The notes: a model not told the origin generated them from the sequence alone. DNA of 64,000 nt from Micrasema longulum (GCA_022494885.1 JAGVSM010004899.1:186001-250000), one strand, 5' to 3'; counted from the stretch's first letter, positions 11,641 to 23,711 are shown. Numbers and translations are program-made.

Positions 11641-12790
11641 AAAAAAATCATTAAAAAGTGTCTTTATATTACATATCGCTAGTAGGCATGTCAAATAAAT
11701 TCTTCAATTCCTCGGGATATTTTACTGCAATACCATTTCGGTTTTGGATTTTTCTCGAAATACCAGTGATGTAGGAATCCGAGCAAACCGGTTATGGAAC
11801 ATACCTTCTATTGTTTTGAAGCCAAGAAAATTTTTCTGGAATGACATTCTCTAAATGCTTTAATATCCTTATTTTTCGATTTCTGAGCTTCTTTCGAGAG
11901 TAAACCTGATGGAGACTACTATGGAATTTTGTATTATTTCGTATCTATGAAATAAAATTTTATAAACCGTCATAGGCATGCAATACCACATAGGGAGTAT
12001 TTGACGAATGAGACGGCTGTCTTCCGACGGTATATCCTTAATCTATTTACATTTATTGAAAATTTGCTTGTAAGAGCCAAGAGTATGATATAAAATCTAT
12101 ACAAGTTTTTATTGAAGGCCTATAGAAATTGAATTTAATCGAGCAGAAGCTGAGATTTCATAATCGTAGAAAAACCTTCTTGTGATATTTTCGTCCTTGA
12201 AAGTTACAAAACCAAGTTTTGTTTAACCAAAAGACTCATTCTTCTTCGGAACATATATTGTATGGCCTTTTTTGTGTTCCTACTATTATTTTTTTCTTCA
12301 AAACTTCGTCCTTGCTATTTACCGATTGGCAATTTATAACTAATGTGAATTAAACATTCAAATGATTTTATCTACGCATATATTCCGAAGCCAAAATATC
12401 TTTTTCGACCGACATTTTTGTTTATGCACAGAGATACATGTATTATTACATTTTGTAGATGTTAGCCCACACAAATAGCACCATTGATTGGATAATGTAT
12501 ATGCTGTTGTATTTATTGTTTTTCTCGTACTTAAATGTAATTCTTTAATATTTCTGCGTTTTGTCCTTTCGCTGCTATCCATAAAGTTTTTTACAGGTGT
12601 TCCACCAATATTTGGATTAATATTTTCCGTTGCAATGTTAGAAAAAGTCATAAAAGCGGCCAGCCATTCTCTTTCTTTCTTGATAAAGCGTTTATTCGTC
12701 CTTTTTGAGTTTATCCATTTAGATTTGAACTGATATACAAACTTTGATTGACTTCTTGATTTTGCAACAAGCTTTTTGTTTTTTTTTTAT
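11640..12790 (-). pseudogene. Transib/RAG1-like transposase relic
   Basis: Two parts of one protein can be read on the - strand through many stops and frame changes. The N-terminal part (about 12790-12358) has the conserved basic patch FMDSSERTKRRNIKEL. The C-terminal part (about 12250-11650) has SGLLSKEAQKSKNKDIKAF then RECHSRK, followed by a diverged tail. From memory, this corresponds to the Transib/RAG1 C-terminal catalytic block, whose pattern is roughly S-E-x-x-x-E-x-x-N-K followed by R-x-x-H/N-x-R. The residue that should match the RAG1 catalytic Glu (E962) is Lys here (codon 11880-11882). The central part, with the two catalytic Asp regions, is largely missing. No TIR or 5-bp duplication could be recognised. 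Certainly non-functional; family assignment is by remembered motifs only. Confidence 0.6.
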
Positions 12791-12799
12791 TTCTGTACT

Positions 12800-13920
12800 T
12801 TTCCAATAATGTATGCCGTGATATAAATGAACTCAGCAGTTTAAAATAATAAAAAAGGTTTAAAAAAACAATACTTTTTTGGCCTCAGTAGTTACAGGTT
12901 GATTTATTTTGTATGAATGAGACAAAAAGGGACATTTAAAACATACTTAAACACTAAGTCAATACTTGTGCTTGTTTTATGAAACAACGACATGGTAAAT
13001 GGTGGTTGATTTGGTACTTTAAGACTTAACGCGATTCAATTATAAATGATTATTTTTTATTAAAGGATTAAAAATCAAAGCCTTCAAATAAGGCCAAAAT
13101 AAAAACCAACAAAACTGAATTTATATTAAATAATTAGTTACATGCCTTCAGCTTCAGAATCTATTAAAAAAACTACCAAACTTCGTCAAGAAACAATAAA
13201 GTTACTATTTCAGTAATTATATTTCGGAGTTCATAAATTCAAAAGCAAATCAGTCCGCCAAGAAGTTAAACTTTGAACAGACGCAACTCCCTCAGTTTGT
13301 GTGCCAGCGAAATGGCACACGAGTCACTCATAGATTCAAAATCTAGGGTTTCGACCAGGTTTTTGAGAATTTTCGCCTTAGTGCGGCGCCGGCGGTGTAT
13401 CACTGTAGACACTACTATCTCGAGGAAAACGTAAAAGCCACATCTCTCTCCTGTTCAAGTACCGGATTTCTGCTCTTTACTAAAGTACAAATTCGAGTTC
13501 GACAGAAACATCGAGCCAGGAAATATGTATAATGAATAATGTGCGAGTAGTGAGAAGCTTGTCGCATGAAATATGTATGGGATTCTCATGATTCATCGGA
13601 GAAGTGTTCTCGAATAACGATAGCATTCAACATTCTGAAGTGGATATAACTACTAGGTTACATAGTAGGCTCTGTAGCAAGCTGGGAAAATTGTAAAAAG
13701 GTGATAATGAACATAAAATATTATTATTTTTTAATGTTTACAGTTAAAAACACTATGCTAAATTAACTAGGTACGAAATAATCACACATCCACCGAAAAC
13801 GGATTCATGTGCAAATCTACAAATCGCAGCAAAAAGATGAATTGTTTCTCTAGTCGAATTATTTGTTCTTTATAGAATGCATAATGTACAAGAACAATAT
13901 TTTAACTTTTTATTTTTTTA
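12800..13920. other. No clear feature
   Basis: AT-rich. At about 13300-13370 a run with TGGCACACGAGTCACTC and GGGTTTCGACC vaguely recalls a tRNA-like SINE head, but boxes and stems do not fold convincingly. CG-rich words at 13380-13400 remain unexplained. Confidence 0.25.
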
Positions 13921-13951
13921 GGCGTTAATTAAAAACGTTCCTCGGCGTTAC

Positions 13952-14150
13952 CTGCTGATCTCCTGCGATAGCCGGGGGGCAGGAAGGCCGGCGGCGGCGT
14001 GATGGGCGGGTGAGGCGCGTGCGGGGGCCACGAGGGCACGACGTCAGGAGGGCCCCCCGCCAGCTCCAGGAGCTGCTTCTCGCAGCGCCTCCGCCTACCG
14101 CGCCCGGGGGTCAGGGTCTTCATCGTGGCGAGGAAACTGACACCACTCAT
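13952..14150 (-). CDS. Candidate coding exon of a host gene (GC-rich, proline-rich)
   Basis: A sharply GC-rich block in AT-rich DNA. On the - strand it is open for 75 codons. An ATG gives MKTLTPGRGRRRRCEKQLLE followed by LAGGPPDVVPSW and a Pro/His-rich run ending in FLPPGYRRRSA. The frame then meets a consensus splice donor (CAG|GTAACG; exon end at 13952). Upstream the 5' limit is unclear; a weak acceptor GGTGTCAG or an exon-internal start are both possible. Base composition and the donor argue for a real exon and against a transposon. I do not recognise the protein. With the CpG-bearing block at 15.65-16.45 kb it may mark the 5' part of a - strand gene extending left. Confidence 0.4.
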
Positions 14151-14199
14151 CGTCAACTTGGACTATCGGCAGTTATTGGTTCCCGCGCATATGGCAGAT

Positions 14200-15640
14200 A
14201 GCGTAAACTAGGGATATTTTTTTACGATATGTATTTATTTATTTTATTAATGTTTTTTTAAAACATATTTCTTTACTGAAAGGTAAGACTTTCTTTTATT
14301 TCATATCTCTAGGACACTCGTAAGTTTCGATATATGTGTCGAGTTGCATCAACGGTCAGTAATTTAGGAATGATTTCAGCTCTCCAGGCTTTGTGTGTTC
14401 AATGCTGGCTGCTTGCAAATCACCTCTCAGCGGAACGAGTCTCCGGACTGCCGTGTATGGAGATTGCGCCGGAGTGCGGTATATTTACCCCTCGCGACAC
14501 GAACTGTTGGCGTTGCCTTCCGCGGGTAAATATTTACCATGCACCACTAGGTAACTCAACGTTCAGCAACCACTAACCACTCAGACACGTGGATAGGAAA
14601 GCGATTGGGAATAAATGCTTCGACAGAAATACAAATACACTCGAAGTTTGGCAACTTTATATTATTGCTACATGATATCTCAGATTCTTAAAGCTTAATT
14701 TAATTTTAATTGTAAGCTATAACATTTGAATTTTAAATTAAACATAACTGGAAAAAACGGACATTGATAAATGAGAATGGTTGATAAAATGTATATTTAA
14801 TGTTCTTCGTGATCTATTTTAACTTAAATTTAATAAAACAGTTCATTTGAAATTCCTGGTTGATTTTAAAGTTTCGCTATTCGTTAGCGTAGTATTATTT
14901 ATTCCTTAATTGGGGGTATTTATTCATTTTGTCTCGATACTCAAAAAGAAATCATTTAAATTTAATTCCACTTTGTTACGGGAGACACAAATTTAAATGC
15001 GATTACAAAAAAACCTCAGAGCGCCGCTGAATATTCAAGTTAATTAAAAGCTCCAAAAAACTTGAATTCGAATCATGAAAGAGAACTTAAAATTCATTAT
15101 GAATAAAATATTCGATAGGAATTAACGAGAATATTGGAAAGGGGTTTTGAGTCGAAATAGCACGAATAGTTAATTGTAAAATGAAATCAAAACTAAATAG
15201 GAAATAAAAAATGGTTAGATGGTTTAAAAAAAAAATGTTCAGTCAATTTATGATTGTCTATGAATTTATTTAAAATTGATTATAACAACTTATAAATTCA
15301 GTTATATATGGAAAAAAAACATAATAATTTTTTTCATTTCACGAAATTTAAATTTCATAAAAATATACCGTTATTTTAAAAAATATAATTTTAAGTGGGT
15401 ATGTCTCCAAAATAAGTGAAACATTAAACAAATTAAAAAATAAAGTCGCATAATTCGAGTTACTAAAAAACTACAACGAGAAATAGTTTTGTAACATATG
15501 GTCGTTAACAAAAGAAACTTAAACAAGTTTACCGAATCACAATAAAAAATCATTTTACACTTATAAAGTCTTTAAACATAACAAAATGTACAATTACGAT
15601 CAACAAATAATCAGCGCCAGCGTAACTTCACGAATCAACA
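14200..15640. other. No gene seen; possible intron
   Basis: AT-rich, apart from 14380-14580, which is more GC-balanced and carries the palindromic GGTAAATATTTACC and a related GGTATATTTACC. No repeat copy of this block is visible here, so it may be host regulatory or intronic sequence. Confidence 0.3.
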
Positions 15641-15649
15641 GTTAACACG

Positions 15650-16450
15650 AGTAAAGTTCACGAACGAACGCGGATCAAAACTTGGCTTATCGAAACAGTA
15701 TTACCTCGCACTGGGAGGCTACCGTGGTAGGCCAGCAGCGGCAGCGCGCGTCCGAGCGGCGCGACCCGCCGACGGATAATAACGCGCGGGACGCGACAAC
15801 CGACAGCTTCCGAAGCCCAAACACTCGACGGCTCCGCACGGCCATCCGGAAAATGCCGAGCGAGAGTAGAAAGGGCGAGGGAAAACGCGGAAAACGAGAT
15901 AAATTGCGCGGAGTTTTCAGGAGGTGTCCAGCCTTTCAGGAAAGCTGGGTAAAGCTCGTTGAAAACACGCGCGGCGCGCAAGGAAGAGATTGCGCGTTTA
16001 CCACTTTTCATCCGCGAGCCTTTCAGAGATGTCACTCTTTCGTGTTTGTGGCCAGTTTTTTTGTCACAATGGTGCAAGATGATCGCATTGCATAATTTAC
16101 GGTGCATTCAGGCACCTTGAGCTAGTCAAATTCTGTATAGTACCTAGGTAGTAGTGTTTTCTACTTTTCGAGTCATGGTTTTGAGGGTCGGGATGGTTTG
16201 AAACGAGGCATCAGTTCATCGGATGTAGCCTGAAATGAATGTTTGAAGTGGCTCCGAAGAATGGAAGATGTCGGTCTGCAGGGGCGCGGCGCGGATCGTT
16301 ACCGGCGCGCAGCCTTCGATCCGCCCCCATCCCTCCACCACCGGCATGAATGAACCGGACAGAGCGCGTGTAGAGCGCGCACGCGCAGCCGCCCCCGAAC
16401 ACCATTGCTGCGAAAATCGCTATCGCGCTCTCACTGGACCAAAGTCTACG
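15650..16450. promoter_or_regulatory. CpG-bearing GC-rich block, possible promoter / first exon
   Basis: Two adjacent GC-rich islands (about 15710-16030 and 16255-16430) have dense CG dinucleotides, unlike anything within several kb. Both strands stay open for about 140 codons around 15.66-16.1 kb, but GC-rich DNA does this readily and neither peptide looks like a protein. On the - strand a donor-like GAG|GTAATA ends an exon at 15705. That would fit a 5' non-coding exon spliced to the block at 14.15 kb. Direction and function are inferred. Confidence 0.35.
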
Positions 16451-16985
16451 GTTTGATAATAGGAATCACCCCGAATAAATCACACTTATTTCATTATTTA
16501 ATGGGACAAGCTTGTTTTGTGTGTGTCTTTTTTCCATAAAACAATGATTGATGTCAATTTTTAACGTCCGAGATGCATATTCTAACACAGAGAAAACAAA
16601 TATATTACGTGCATTGTGATGATTTCCTAATTTCCAGAATATATAAAATATTATTTTTCTGGATTCCTTTGCAAAGTTTTCTTGCATTCGAGGAGGCAGT
16701 TTGATATGCAAGCTAAATGGGCTATAAAAATTCAAAAGATTTATAAAATGAATACATTTAAGTAATTCCCGTGACAAAAAAGTTTAGGATTTTTAAAGTT
16801 TAAAATGAACTAGGTTGCAGTAACATTTATTCTAGTATTTTAATTTATTTGAAGCTTCTCTGCAAATTTATATCAATTATGCATTTTCAATTTATCTACA
16901 AAATTAACATGGAGTGAAAAATAATATTCCAATTTTATTCCTCATCGCTTTATTCGATTATCAAAGTTTTTTGCACAAATAATTC
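16450..16985. other. No feature recognised
   Basis: AT-rich. A 103-codon frame on the - strand (16466-16777) has no motif I recognise and is probably incidental. Confidence 0.3.
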
Positions 16986-17505
16986 TAGATATCATGACAA
17001 TTGATCAAAGAATCAAATTCAATGTTGCCAATGAAATAAACAAAATTATTAAAGGAATAGTTCCGAGATATTTTCAAAATAAACTAAAAAATAATGAGTT
17101 CTTTCATAACTATGCAACAAGAGGATCTAAAAATATAAGACTGGAAAAAAAATCAAAAGCAATGTCCCAGAACTGCCTTATGTACAAGGGAATAAAACTA
17201 TTTGAAGAAATGCCAGAAAGCATAAAAAATGAAATTAATGTAAATATATTTAAAATTAAATGTAAAAAGTATATATGTGAAAAATATTAGGTAGTAAATA
17301 GTGTAAATAGTGAATATGAATTAATTAATGAAAATGTACATATGAAACAGTTAATATTATAAATTAGGATACTAAGTGTATAATAGTGATAAATAATGTT
17401 AGAATAAGTATAGATGTAAATATTGTGTTGTAAATATATATTAGACTATGTAAATACATAGAACTAAATAAATAAATAAATAATAAAAAAAAAATAAAAA
17501 AATAA
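16985..17505 (+). mobile_element. LINE 3' fragment (C-terminal ORF2 plus UTR)
   Basis: The frame 16994-17290 encodes the C-terminal tail typical of Jockey/CR1-type reverse transcriptase ORFs, with FKI/IIKGIVPRYF, then N..F..YATRG, then NCLMYKGIKLFEEMPE, ending in a Lys-rich segment. A 170-bp AT-rich UTR follows and ends in (AAAT)n/poly-A at about 17466-17505. The UTR words recur at 5030-5157. The copy is 5'-truncated and the RT domain is absent. Clade not resolved. Confidence 0.75.
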
Positions 17506-17559
17506 AACGGGAATCAAATTATGACATAATCGTCATAAAAAAATATAGCTAAATTACCC

Positions 17560-17830
17560 ACGAAAGCTGCAGATTCTCACAATAGTGAGTTTTAATGTAT
17601 TTAGGATAGTGAATATATATCACCATTTTTGTGAAAATCACCTCAAGGGCACTGTGCAGTAAATATCTTAACACGTCTTGCAGCTACAGAGCGCATAGGC
17701 GATTGGGATTCTGGTTCTCGATTTCCTATTATGTTAATTTTTGATAATTATACAGGAGCTAGATTGCAACACGTATTGTAGCTACAGAGCACACGGACGT
17801 TTAAAAATCTAGACATTTGAAAACATACTA
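17560..17830 (-). repeat. LINE tail / 'CAGCTACAGAGCGCA' repeat
   Basis: GTGAAAATCACCTCAAGGGC, then CACGTCTTGCAGCTACAGAG, then CGCA. The same order is found at 24370-24490 (-) and reversed at 23290-23420 (+). A second partial unit follows at 17755-17810. The AAGGGC-type part overlaps in motif with the 3' UTR of the 33.9-kb LINE. Confidence 0.55.
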
Positions 17831-20220
17831 AAATAAAAATACGTTTATAAAAATAAAATAAATTAATTGAAAGGATTCGTTTTATTTTTATTGATATTAG
17901 AGATTTTGAACCAAATAAAAACATTTATAAAAATACACAATAATATTCTACTCGTGACCAACCGCATCATTTATTATTTAAACCAAAGTGGGAAACCATG
18001 TGGGGAATGAGGTACTAGGCGGCACATGTTTTACAATAATTACAATAAAAAACCTTTCGTAAAATATCACTAAAACACCACCGAACAATATATTAAATGA
18101 AATGGCTGTTCATTGTTTGCGAGATTCATTGTTTAAAATGTTTCGGAGGATCTGGTATAATAATATGTAATTTCATCTACATAAAGGTTTCCACAGGGTA
18201 AATTATGCAGAGCTGCGAAATGGCGTAACCTAACGATTAAATGTTTCGAACTTCAATACCGAAATGAATAAAAACGCGAGAACTTAAATCAATCTCCGAT
18301 CTCGTTTGTAAAGCGAAAACATTAAATTTTTGGGCATAAATAAACATGCCGGCTGATCAAAGATCTTTGAGGAACGAGGACTGAATTCATTAGCAGGAGC
18401 CTTCCTTTTTTAGAATTCAAATTTATTCGGATTGATCGAAGACAAAAATAAAAAGTGTCTCGAAGAAAACAATAAAGTCGCGATAGCTCCGCAAATTAGA
18501 TACTTGGTCGACGTATTTAGCGTAGGGGGTTATTTATTTCCAGCTAAAAGTTTGACTAGAAAAGTGACTTGTCAAATATACAATGTTTCGTAGACAATTT
18601 CGAGCAAATTGGTGAAGAAAGGAAATTGTAGAAAACATTCTACCGCGCTAGGAAAAACAGATTATTCAACGACAGATAGCGTGCGACATAATTTTAACCC
18701 TTAGACTGCTAAACAACGATATATCGTTGTTGTTAATCCCTATCATAAAGTTCTAACTAGACTGATGCTGACGTCATAATCCCCAAAAGGGTAAATGAAT
18801 TCGGGAACTGCTTGTTGCACTTAACCGTCAGTGGTATAAAACATTTTCAAAACATAAAATTACTTATTCGACGGGTTATTATTCAGTTTCGTACCTATTT
18901 CAGCCCTACGGAAAATTTAATACAAAAAATGTTTTCTTACGCGCGGTAAAATTCGAGCATTAAATTGTACAGCAAAGTTTCTTGAAAATTAATATAAAAT
19001 CTTTTAATAAAAACGAACTACTTTGAACGACGTCACTTGTTTATATGAATCAACCAATGATAAGAGGGTTGTGGAAGATTTCCGGTTTGCTAATCGTCAA
19101 TGGAGCAATCAACAGAACAAATCAAGAAGAAGCGGAAGAGAACTTGCGACGTCACACGCGGATTAATTTCGGAAAAACAAAACTTTAAAAAATCGTAGCG
19201 CTGATAATACGATACATAAAATTTTTTAAAAAAGCTTTGTTTAGTAGTTTATTAACAAATATGATTTTTTTTTTAAACAACAAAATTTCCTCATTATACA
19301 TTTATTTATGATGTTTAAATTTGCAGTGCTTTTAAAAAAAGAGAAACGACTAAACACAGGAAACTTCTAGCTAGCCGGGAACGGAAACAGGGAATTTTTT
19401 ACATTGCAAAAACACTGAAATAAAAAATAAATCATTTTAATATTTAGAATTTTTAATCACTTATATGGTATTTGAGAAAAATAATTATATCCTGTGTCTT
19501 CCCTGCTATTATACCCGATCCAGTGATTACAAAAATATTGATGTATTTCCGTAATGAATAACTAATTGAATATTTTACCTTTAATACAATGACTCTTATC
19601 TAGTAAGGTCCCTATATCACCGGAAAACCCCGTAATTAAGAATATAAACAAATAAGTAAAGAGCCATAAAATATAAAAATAATTCACCATGGAACCTAAA
19701 TGATTGTCAATTAGGACGTTTGAATATTAAAAAATCATTTGTTGATTTATTATAATGGGTACCTACAGTAATGTGAAATTTAAATGTTTTAGCTTTTCAT
19801 TAGGTAGTAATTATTACTCTACAAACAAAACGTAATTATTACTATACAAACTCTATTCTAGAAACTATTCTACAAACAAAACGTAATTGTGGTAAATAAA
19901 GTATATCAGCTCGATCTTGATCCAAAAATATTTCAGAAATGCTTCTTCGATTTTGAGCTCTTCATAAGAGTCATATAAACTATCATCACTATCACTTAGA
20001 AGTTGATCGTTATTGTCGAATTCACTTTCGGAATAGGTTGAGCTGCTAAGCTTCCGAGTTTCTAGGTGAGGTATTATTATTTCTATATCACTTTTAATAT
20101 CCGTTATCATTTTGAATGATATACTTTGTATATTTATTCACAATAAAAAGGACCCTTTGCAGAGTTAACTTGTCAGTTAGAGTAATAAAGTAAGATTAAA
20201 AATATATATAAATGTACACA
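17830..20220. other. Mostly unassigned, one perfect palindrome
   Basis: AT-rich. At 18712-18731 there is a perfect 20-bp palindrome, AACAACGATATATCGTTGTT. A short acidic frame on the - strand at 19865-20110 (Ser/Asp/Glu-rich) is not recognised. Nothing else can be supported. Confidence 0.35.
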
Positions 20221-20224
20221 ATAT

Positions 20225-20367
20225 GTAATTTACCACAGCTATTTGTAATTTCAGCAACTGTTGTCTATCTCGCTCAATCCATTATGCGTGAACTAGCTAT
20301 TAGTGAAACGGAATATTTTTCTTGGAAGTGATATCAATTTGTGAGACAGTTGTACGAAAACATTATT
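20225..20367 (+). repeat. Repeat D, copy 1
   Basis: TTGTCTATCTCGCTCAATCC, a spacer, then ATTTTTCTTGGAAGTG and GACAGTTGTACGAAAACA align in order with 21030-21147. Repeat A lies between the two copies. Confidence 0.45.
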
Positions 20368-20460
20368 TTTTAAATTAAAATTATATTATAACATCTACCA
20401 AGAAATAACATCACTTCTTAGTACATTTACCCGTTATCATGAAGTTTCAATCTAAATAAC

Positions 20461-20806
20461 TCCATACAAACATTTGGACATACTCAAAATATTGTTGATC
20501 GAAATAATTTGCATAAAAAAAATATTTTTTAAGTATTTTTAGGCATTACCTAGGAGGTGAAATAATTTATCCAGATGAAACTCGCCGAATTCAATAAAGG
20601 TTTCAGCTCTTTTAGTTTGCAAAAGTCAACAGATGCAAGAGTTGAGGTAATGTAAAAATAATCGTGAATGGTGAATATTTCGCAGTGTGTAAAGTGGCCA
20701 TTTAAAACAGCCAATTACAGATCATAAGTCCTGTAAATGCCTAGACTTCCATATTCCCTTGGCAAAAATGTGTTCCCTCTCTGTTGCAACAAATTCGAAG
20801 ATATAT
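20461..20806 (-). repeat. Repeat family A, longest copy
   Basis: Runs from ACAAACATTTGGACATACTC to CCCTCTCTGTTGCAACAAAT on the + strand. It is collinear with 44208-44520 over the conserved AATAAAGGTTTCAGCTC and CCTGTAAATGCCTAGACTTC blocks. With the other copies it defines a ~345-bp non-coding element whose two ends differ. Confidence 0.75.
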
Positions 20807-21029
20807 TTTACTCAAACTTTGTTTAGCATGCATTGATGGAAGTGGTAGGTTTGATAATAAGGGCACTTTGCCCCGCAATCAACAAAAAAACCACCATAAT
20901 ACTGTCGTTTCAATAATAACTATTAAAACAATGCGCCTTGAGATTTCTGTGCGAGATCATTTTTGTTTGTTTTTATTTTCGATTAAGAAAGGGTTTACAA
21001 CCGCTGTACGAGAATGTGTTGCGGGCGGC

Positions 21030-21147
21030 ACGAGTTGTCCATCTTGCTCACTCCACTGGGCTTGAATTAGATATTTATGAAATGGAAGATTTTTCTTGGA
21101 ATTGCTATTAATTTTTAAAACAGTAGTGTGTTTGGAAAACAACGTAT
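21030..21147 (+). repeat. Repeat D, copy 2
   Basis: TTGTCCATCTTGCTCACTCC, then GATTTTTCTTGGAATTGCTA and an AACAGTAGTGTGTTTGG run match 20225-20367 with about 75-80% similarity by eye. Confidence 0.45.
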
Positions 21148-21219
21148 TCGATAAAATATTTTTAAAATGTATTAATAATAAGATTTCTGATTAGATTCTT
21201 GAAAAACTGCGTAGCAGCG

Positions 21220-21370
21220 TAAGGGTTAATACAAAGTTTTTTACTCGCCTCGGATATGATTTGTATGCGTTCCATGGTAGCGAAGTTCACTAGCGACTTT
21301 GTCGTGAGGTCTTGAGTTCGATCCCCCTGAGGGTAAAAGTAAAAATATTTTTCATACAAAATACAGAAAC
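21220..21370 (+). mobile_element. tRNA-derived SINE remnant
   Basis: A B-box-like GAGTTCGATCCCC at about 21312 follows ATGGTAGCGAAGTTCACTAG, which could be the D-arm side. Downstream is an AT-rich tail. There is no second copy in the window and the fold is not convincing as a functional tRNA. Confidence 0.4.
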
Positions 21371-22039
21371 TATTCATACATAGAAATAATCAAATAACAT
21401 CATGCAGACAGATGGAACCATTTCTCGATATATAACGGAATAGTTTTCCACAAACCAAAATATAATTTTCCTTAATAAAAATAAAACATCACGTTATAAT
21501 ATAACTTTAATTATTTTATTTTTTATTTTGAAATATTTTTTCAAATACATGAAAAAAAACAATACCAACATGATAGTTTTAAAATCTCGATCTATCAGAC
21601 ATACAAGTTCAGTGTGGGATTGCCTTTTACAAGTTGGAAATAAGGAAAACAACAACACGGAGAAAAACAGAAGGGTTTTCTCAGAAATATGGAATTTGCA
21701 TTTAAACGTGCAAAAACAAATCATACACAGTCGAAAGGGGGGTTACGCAAAATACATCGGAACCTGTTTATGGAATCTAAAGAAAAAAGCCTTTGAATAC
21801 ATAAAATATCGAACGCTCACATGGTAAAAATATTTCCAGTCAATTAAAACAAACGCTCTCACAGCTACGATACTTAACATACCGAAAACAACGTGGAACT
21901 TTATATATTAGAGATAAAAAATCTAAGATAGTTGTGTTAATCTAGATCGATTTAATTTATTGATTTTTGCATTTTTGATAAATATAATTAGGTGTATGTA
22001 TTTACCAACTAATTACTATGGTGTATTTATATTCATTTT

Positions 22040-22530
22040 TTTATTTATTTATTCAACTTTTTGTACATAATTTTACTGGTACATTGGCAGGCTTATTGCC
22101 AAATGGCAATTTCTTCAAACCAACCAATAAAATAAAAATTTTATTTTTATAATTCAAGTTACAGAACATATTCAATAGAAGAAAAAAAAGATTAAAAAGC
22201 TAAAAATATATAAAAATAGAAAATACGTATTTGTTTATAAATTACCTTAAATCAAAACTATTACTCAATGGGAAAAAGGAAAAAAGAGGAAAGAGGAAAA
22301 GGGAAAGGAGAGATTAAGGAAGAGAAAGGAGATGTTTCTTTAGACGTGATTTAAAGAGAGATAATGTAGTAACATCTTTGATGGTGGATGTGAGATGATT
22401 CCAAAGTCGAGCCGCATGGATACTATATGAGTTAGAGAAGAAACAGGAATTGTGGATGGGTATTAAGAGAGTGCCTTGAGAATTAGAACGAAGAGGTAAA
22501 CCATGAACTGATAAGCGTCATCGAGTGATC
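22040..22530 (-). mobile_element. Jockey-like LINE 3' end
   Basis: Reading the - strand from about 22520 gives an uninterrupted frame without an internal ATG start. It contains LRSNSQGTLLIP, then SYSIHAARLWNHLTSTIKD, then LFKSRLKKHLLSLP and a stop at 22314-22316. The order NS-x-AARLWN-LP/LT-x-IK, followed by F-K-x-x-L-K-x-H-L, is the usual end of Jockey/CR1-like RT ORFs. A 3' UTR follows to a (TAAA)n-like end near 22045. The frame is intact as far as it goes, so the copy is moderately young but strongly 5'-truncated. Confidence 0.75.
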
Positions 22531-23024
22531 AAGCATTGAATTAAAGCTTACGCGTCTCCTACATATTGTTTGACGAAGCTTCATCAATCGGCAAAAATAA
22601 TCTAATTTGTTGTGGAAATAGCATATTAATCACACGCATATTTCGTCTATTAAAAAAAGCGAATCATTTCTGTCCAAACCCAGATCAGTAAGTTAAATGA
22701 AGTTTAATATGATTTACTTATTATTTATAACGACTGTCAATCACATCAAACAAATACGATGTTTTATTACGTGATAGGTAATATTGCCGCCTAACGAATC
22801 GGGTACCTGTTCTTAGTAAGGGATTGAGAAAAATAGTTTTACATAATTAAGGTAGGTCATAGAAAGGCGTGTTGCAATCTTACTCCCTTTTATTATTATT
22901 ATTAATTTATTTATTTTTTAAACTTAGAATTTTTTGTCAACTTTTAAAAATGTGTAAACGGGGGCTAGATTTCTTACCGTCCATGCGCTCCGCAAGACGT
23001 GCTGAAATCAAGCTCCTATCCGTT

Positions 23025-23269
23025 AAGCTAGGGTTTCCTAGGACAGCGGTGCCCGTATCTTAACGGCCGTAGTAAACGGTGATGCGGTGGACAGCCGTCG
23101 TAACAGTGACTAGAAAATGATTTTCTAGGAAAACGGTGTTAAATGGTGTTGATAACACCGATTTCCTAAGAAACCACTCTCTAGTCCCCGTTACAACTGC
23201 TGTATACCGCATCAACGTTCACTACGGCCGTTAAGATACGGGCACCGCTGTCCTAGGAAACCCTAGCTT
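23025..23269. mobile_element. 245-bp foldback element
   Basis: The outer 49 bp (23025-23073) are a perfect inverted repeat of 23221-23269, starting AAGCTAGGGTTTCCTAGGAC. The complementarity continues with roughly 20% mismatch almost to the centre, so nearly the whole unit is a hairpin. Flanks read TTAA on the left and TTTA on the right, which may be a decayed target duplication. It has no coding capacity. The inner CGGCCGTAG-AAACG word is shared with the foldback at 23712. Confidence 0.85.
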
Positions 23270-23289
23270 TATAGTTCAAATTGATCTTA

Positions 23290-23430
23290 ACTGGAAACCA
23301 GGAACTAGAATTCCCAACCGTCCGTGCGCTCTGTAGCTGCACAAGACGTGTTGGGATATTTATTTATTGTACAGCGCCCTTGGGGTTATTTTCACAAAAA
23401 CGACGCTATATAAATGATCCAACTATATAT
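23290..23430 (+). repeat. LINE tail / GCGCTCTGTAGCTGC repeat
   Basis: CGTGCGCTCTGTAGCTGCAC, then AAGACGTGTTGGGATATTTA, TTTATTGTACAGCGCCCTTG and an ACGCTATATAAAT end. It is the reverse complement of 24370-24490. A partial copy of the first part sits at 22978-23012, immediately left of the foldback at 23025. Confidence 0.6.
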
Positions 23431-23711
23431 ATAAAACTGCCCTCCGTATGAAGAATGCAGTATCTCCGTTAGACATGTTTCTGAAAAAACCGTGGTAAAA
23501 GAATATAATGTTGTTATTGTTGTAGTTTCAAAAATATGAATGTCATTACTATAAATAATACGCCATGTATCAAAAGAAAATCAAATAAACTTAGAGATTA
23601 ATTGGGTTTTCGTATTAAGATTGATATTTAAATTAAATAAATAAATTAAACTTTAATAAAATCAAATTAAAGAATAAACTGAAAGTCTAGTAATTGCACT
23701 TTTGCTTCCTG

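Noticed and set aside
13300..13370. tRNA-Leu-like sequence
   Set aside because: An anticodon-like loop can be drawn but the D and T arms do not fold and there is no second copy.
15658..16107. Opposite-strand ORFs of 149 and 137 codons
   Set aside because: GC-rich sequence opens both strands; neither peptide has domain-like composition. Treated as a CpG-bearing block.
19865..20110. Acidic 81-codon - strand frame, possibly the N-terminus of a piggyBac-type transposase
   Set aside because: Only an acidic bias; no conserved motif and no transposase downstream.
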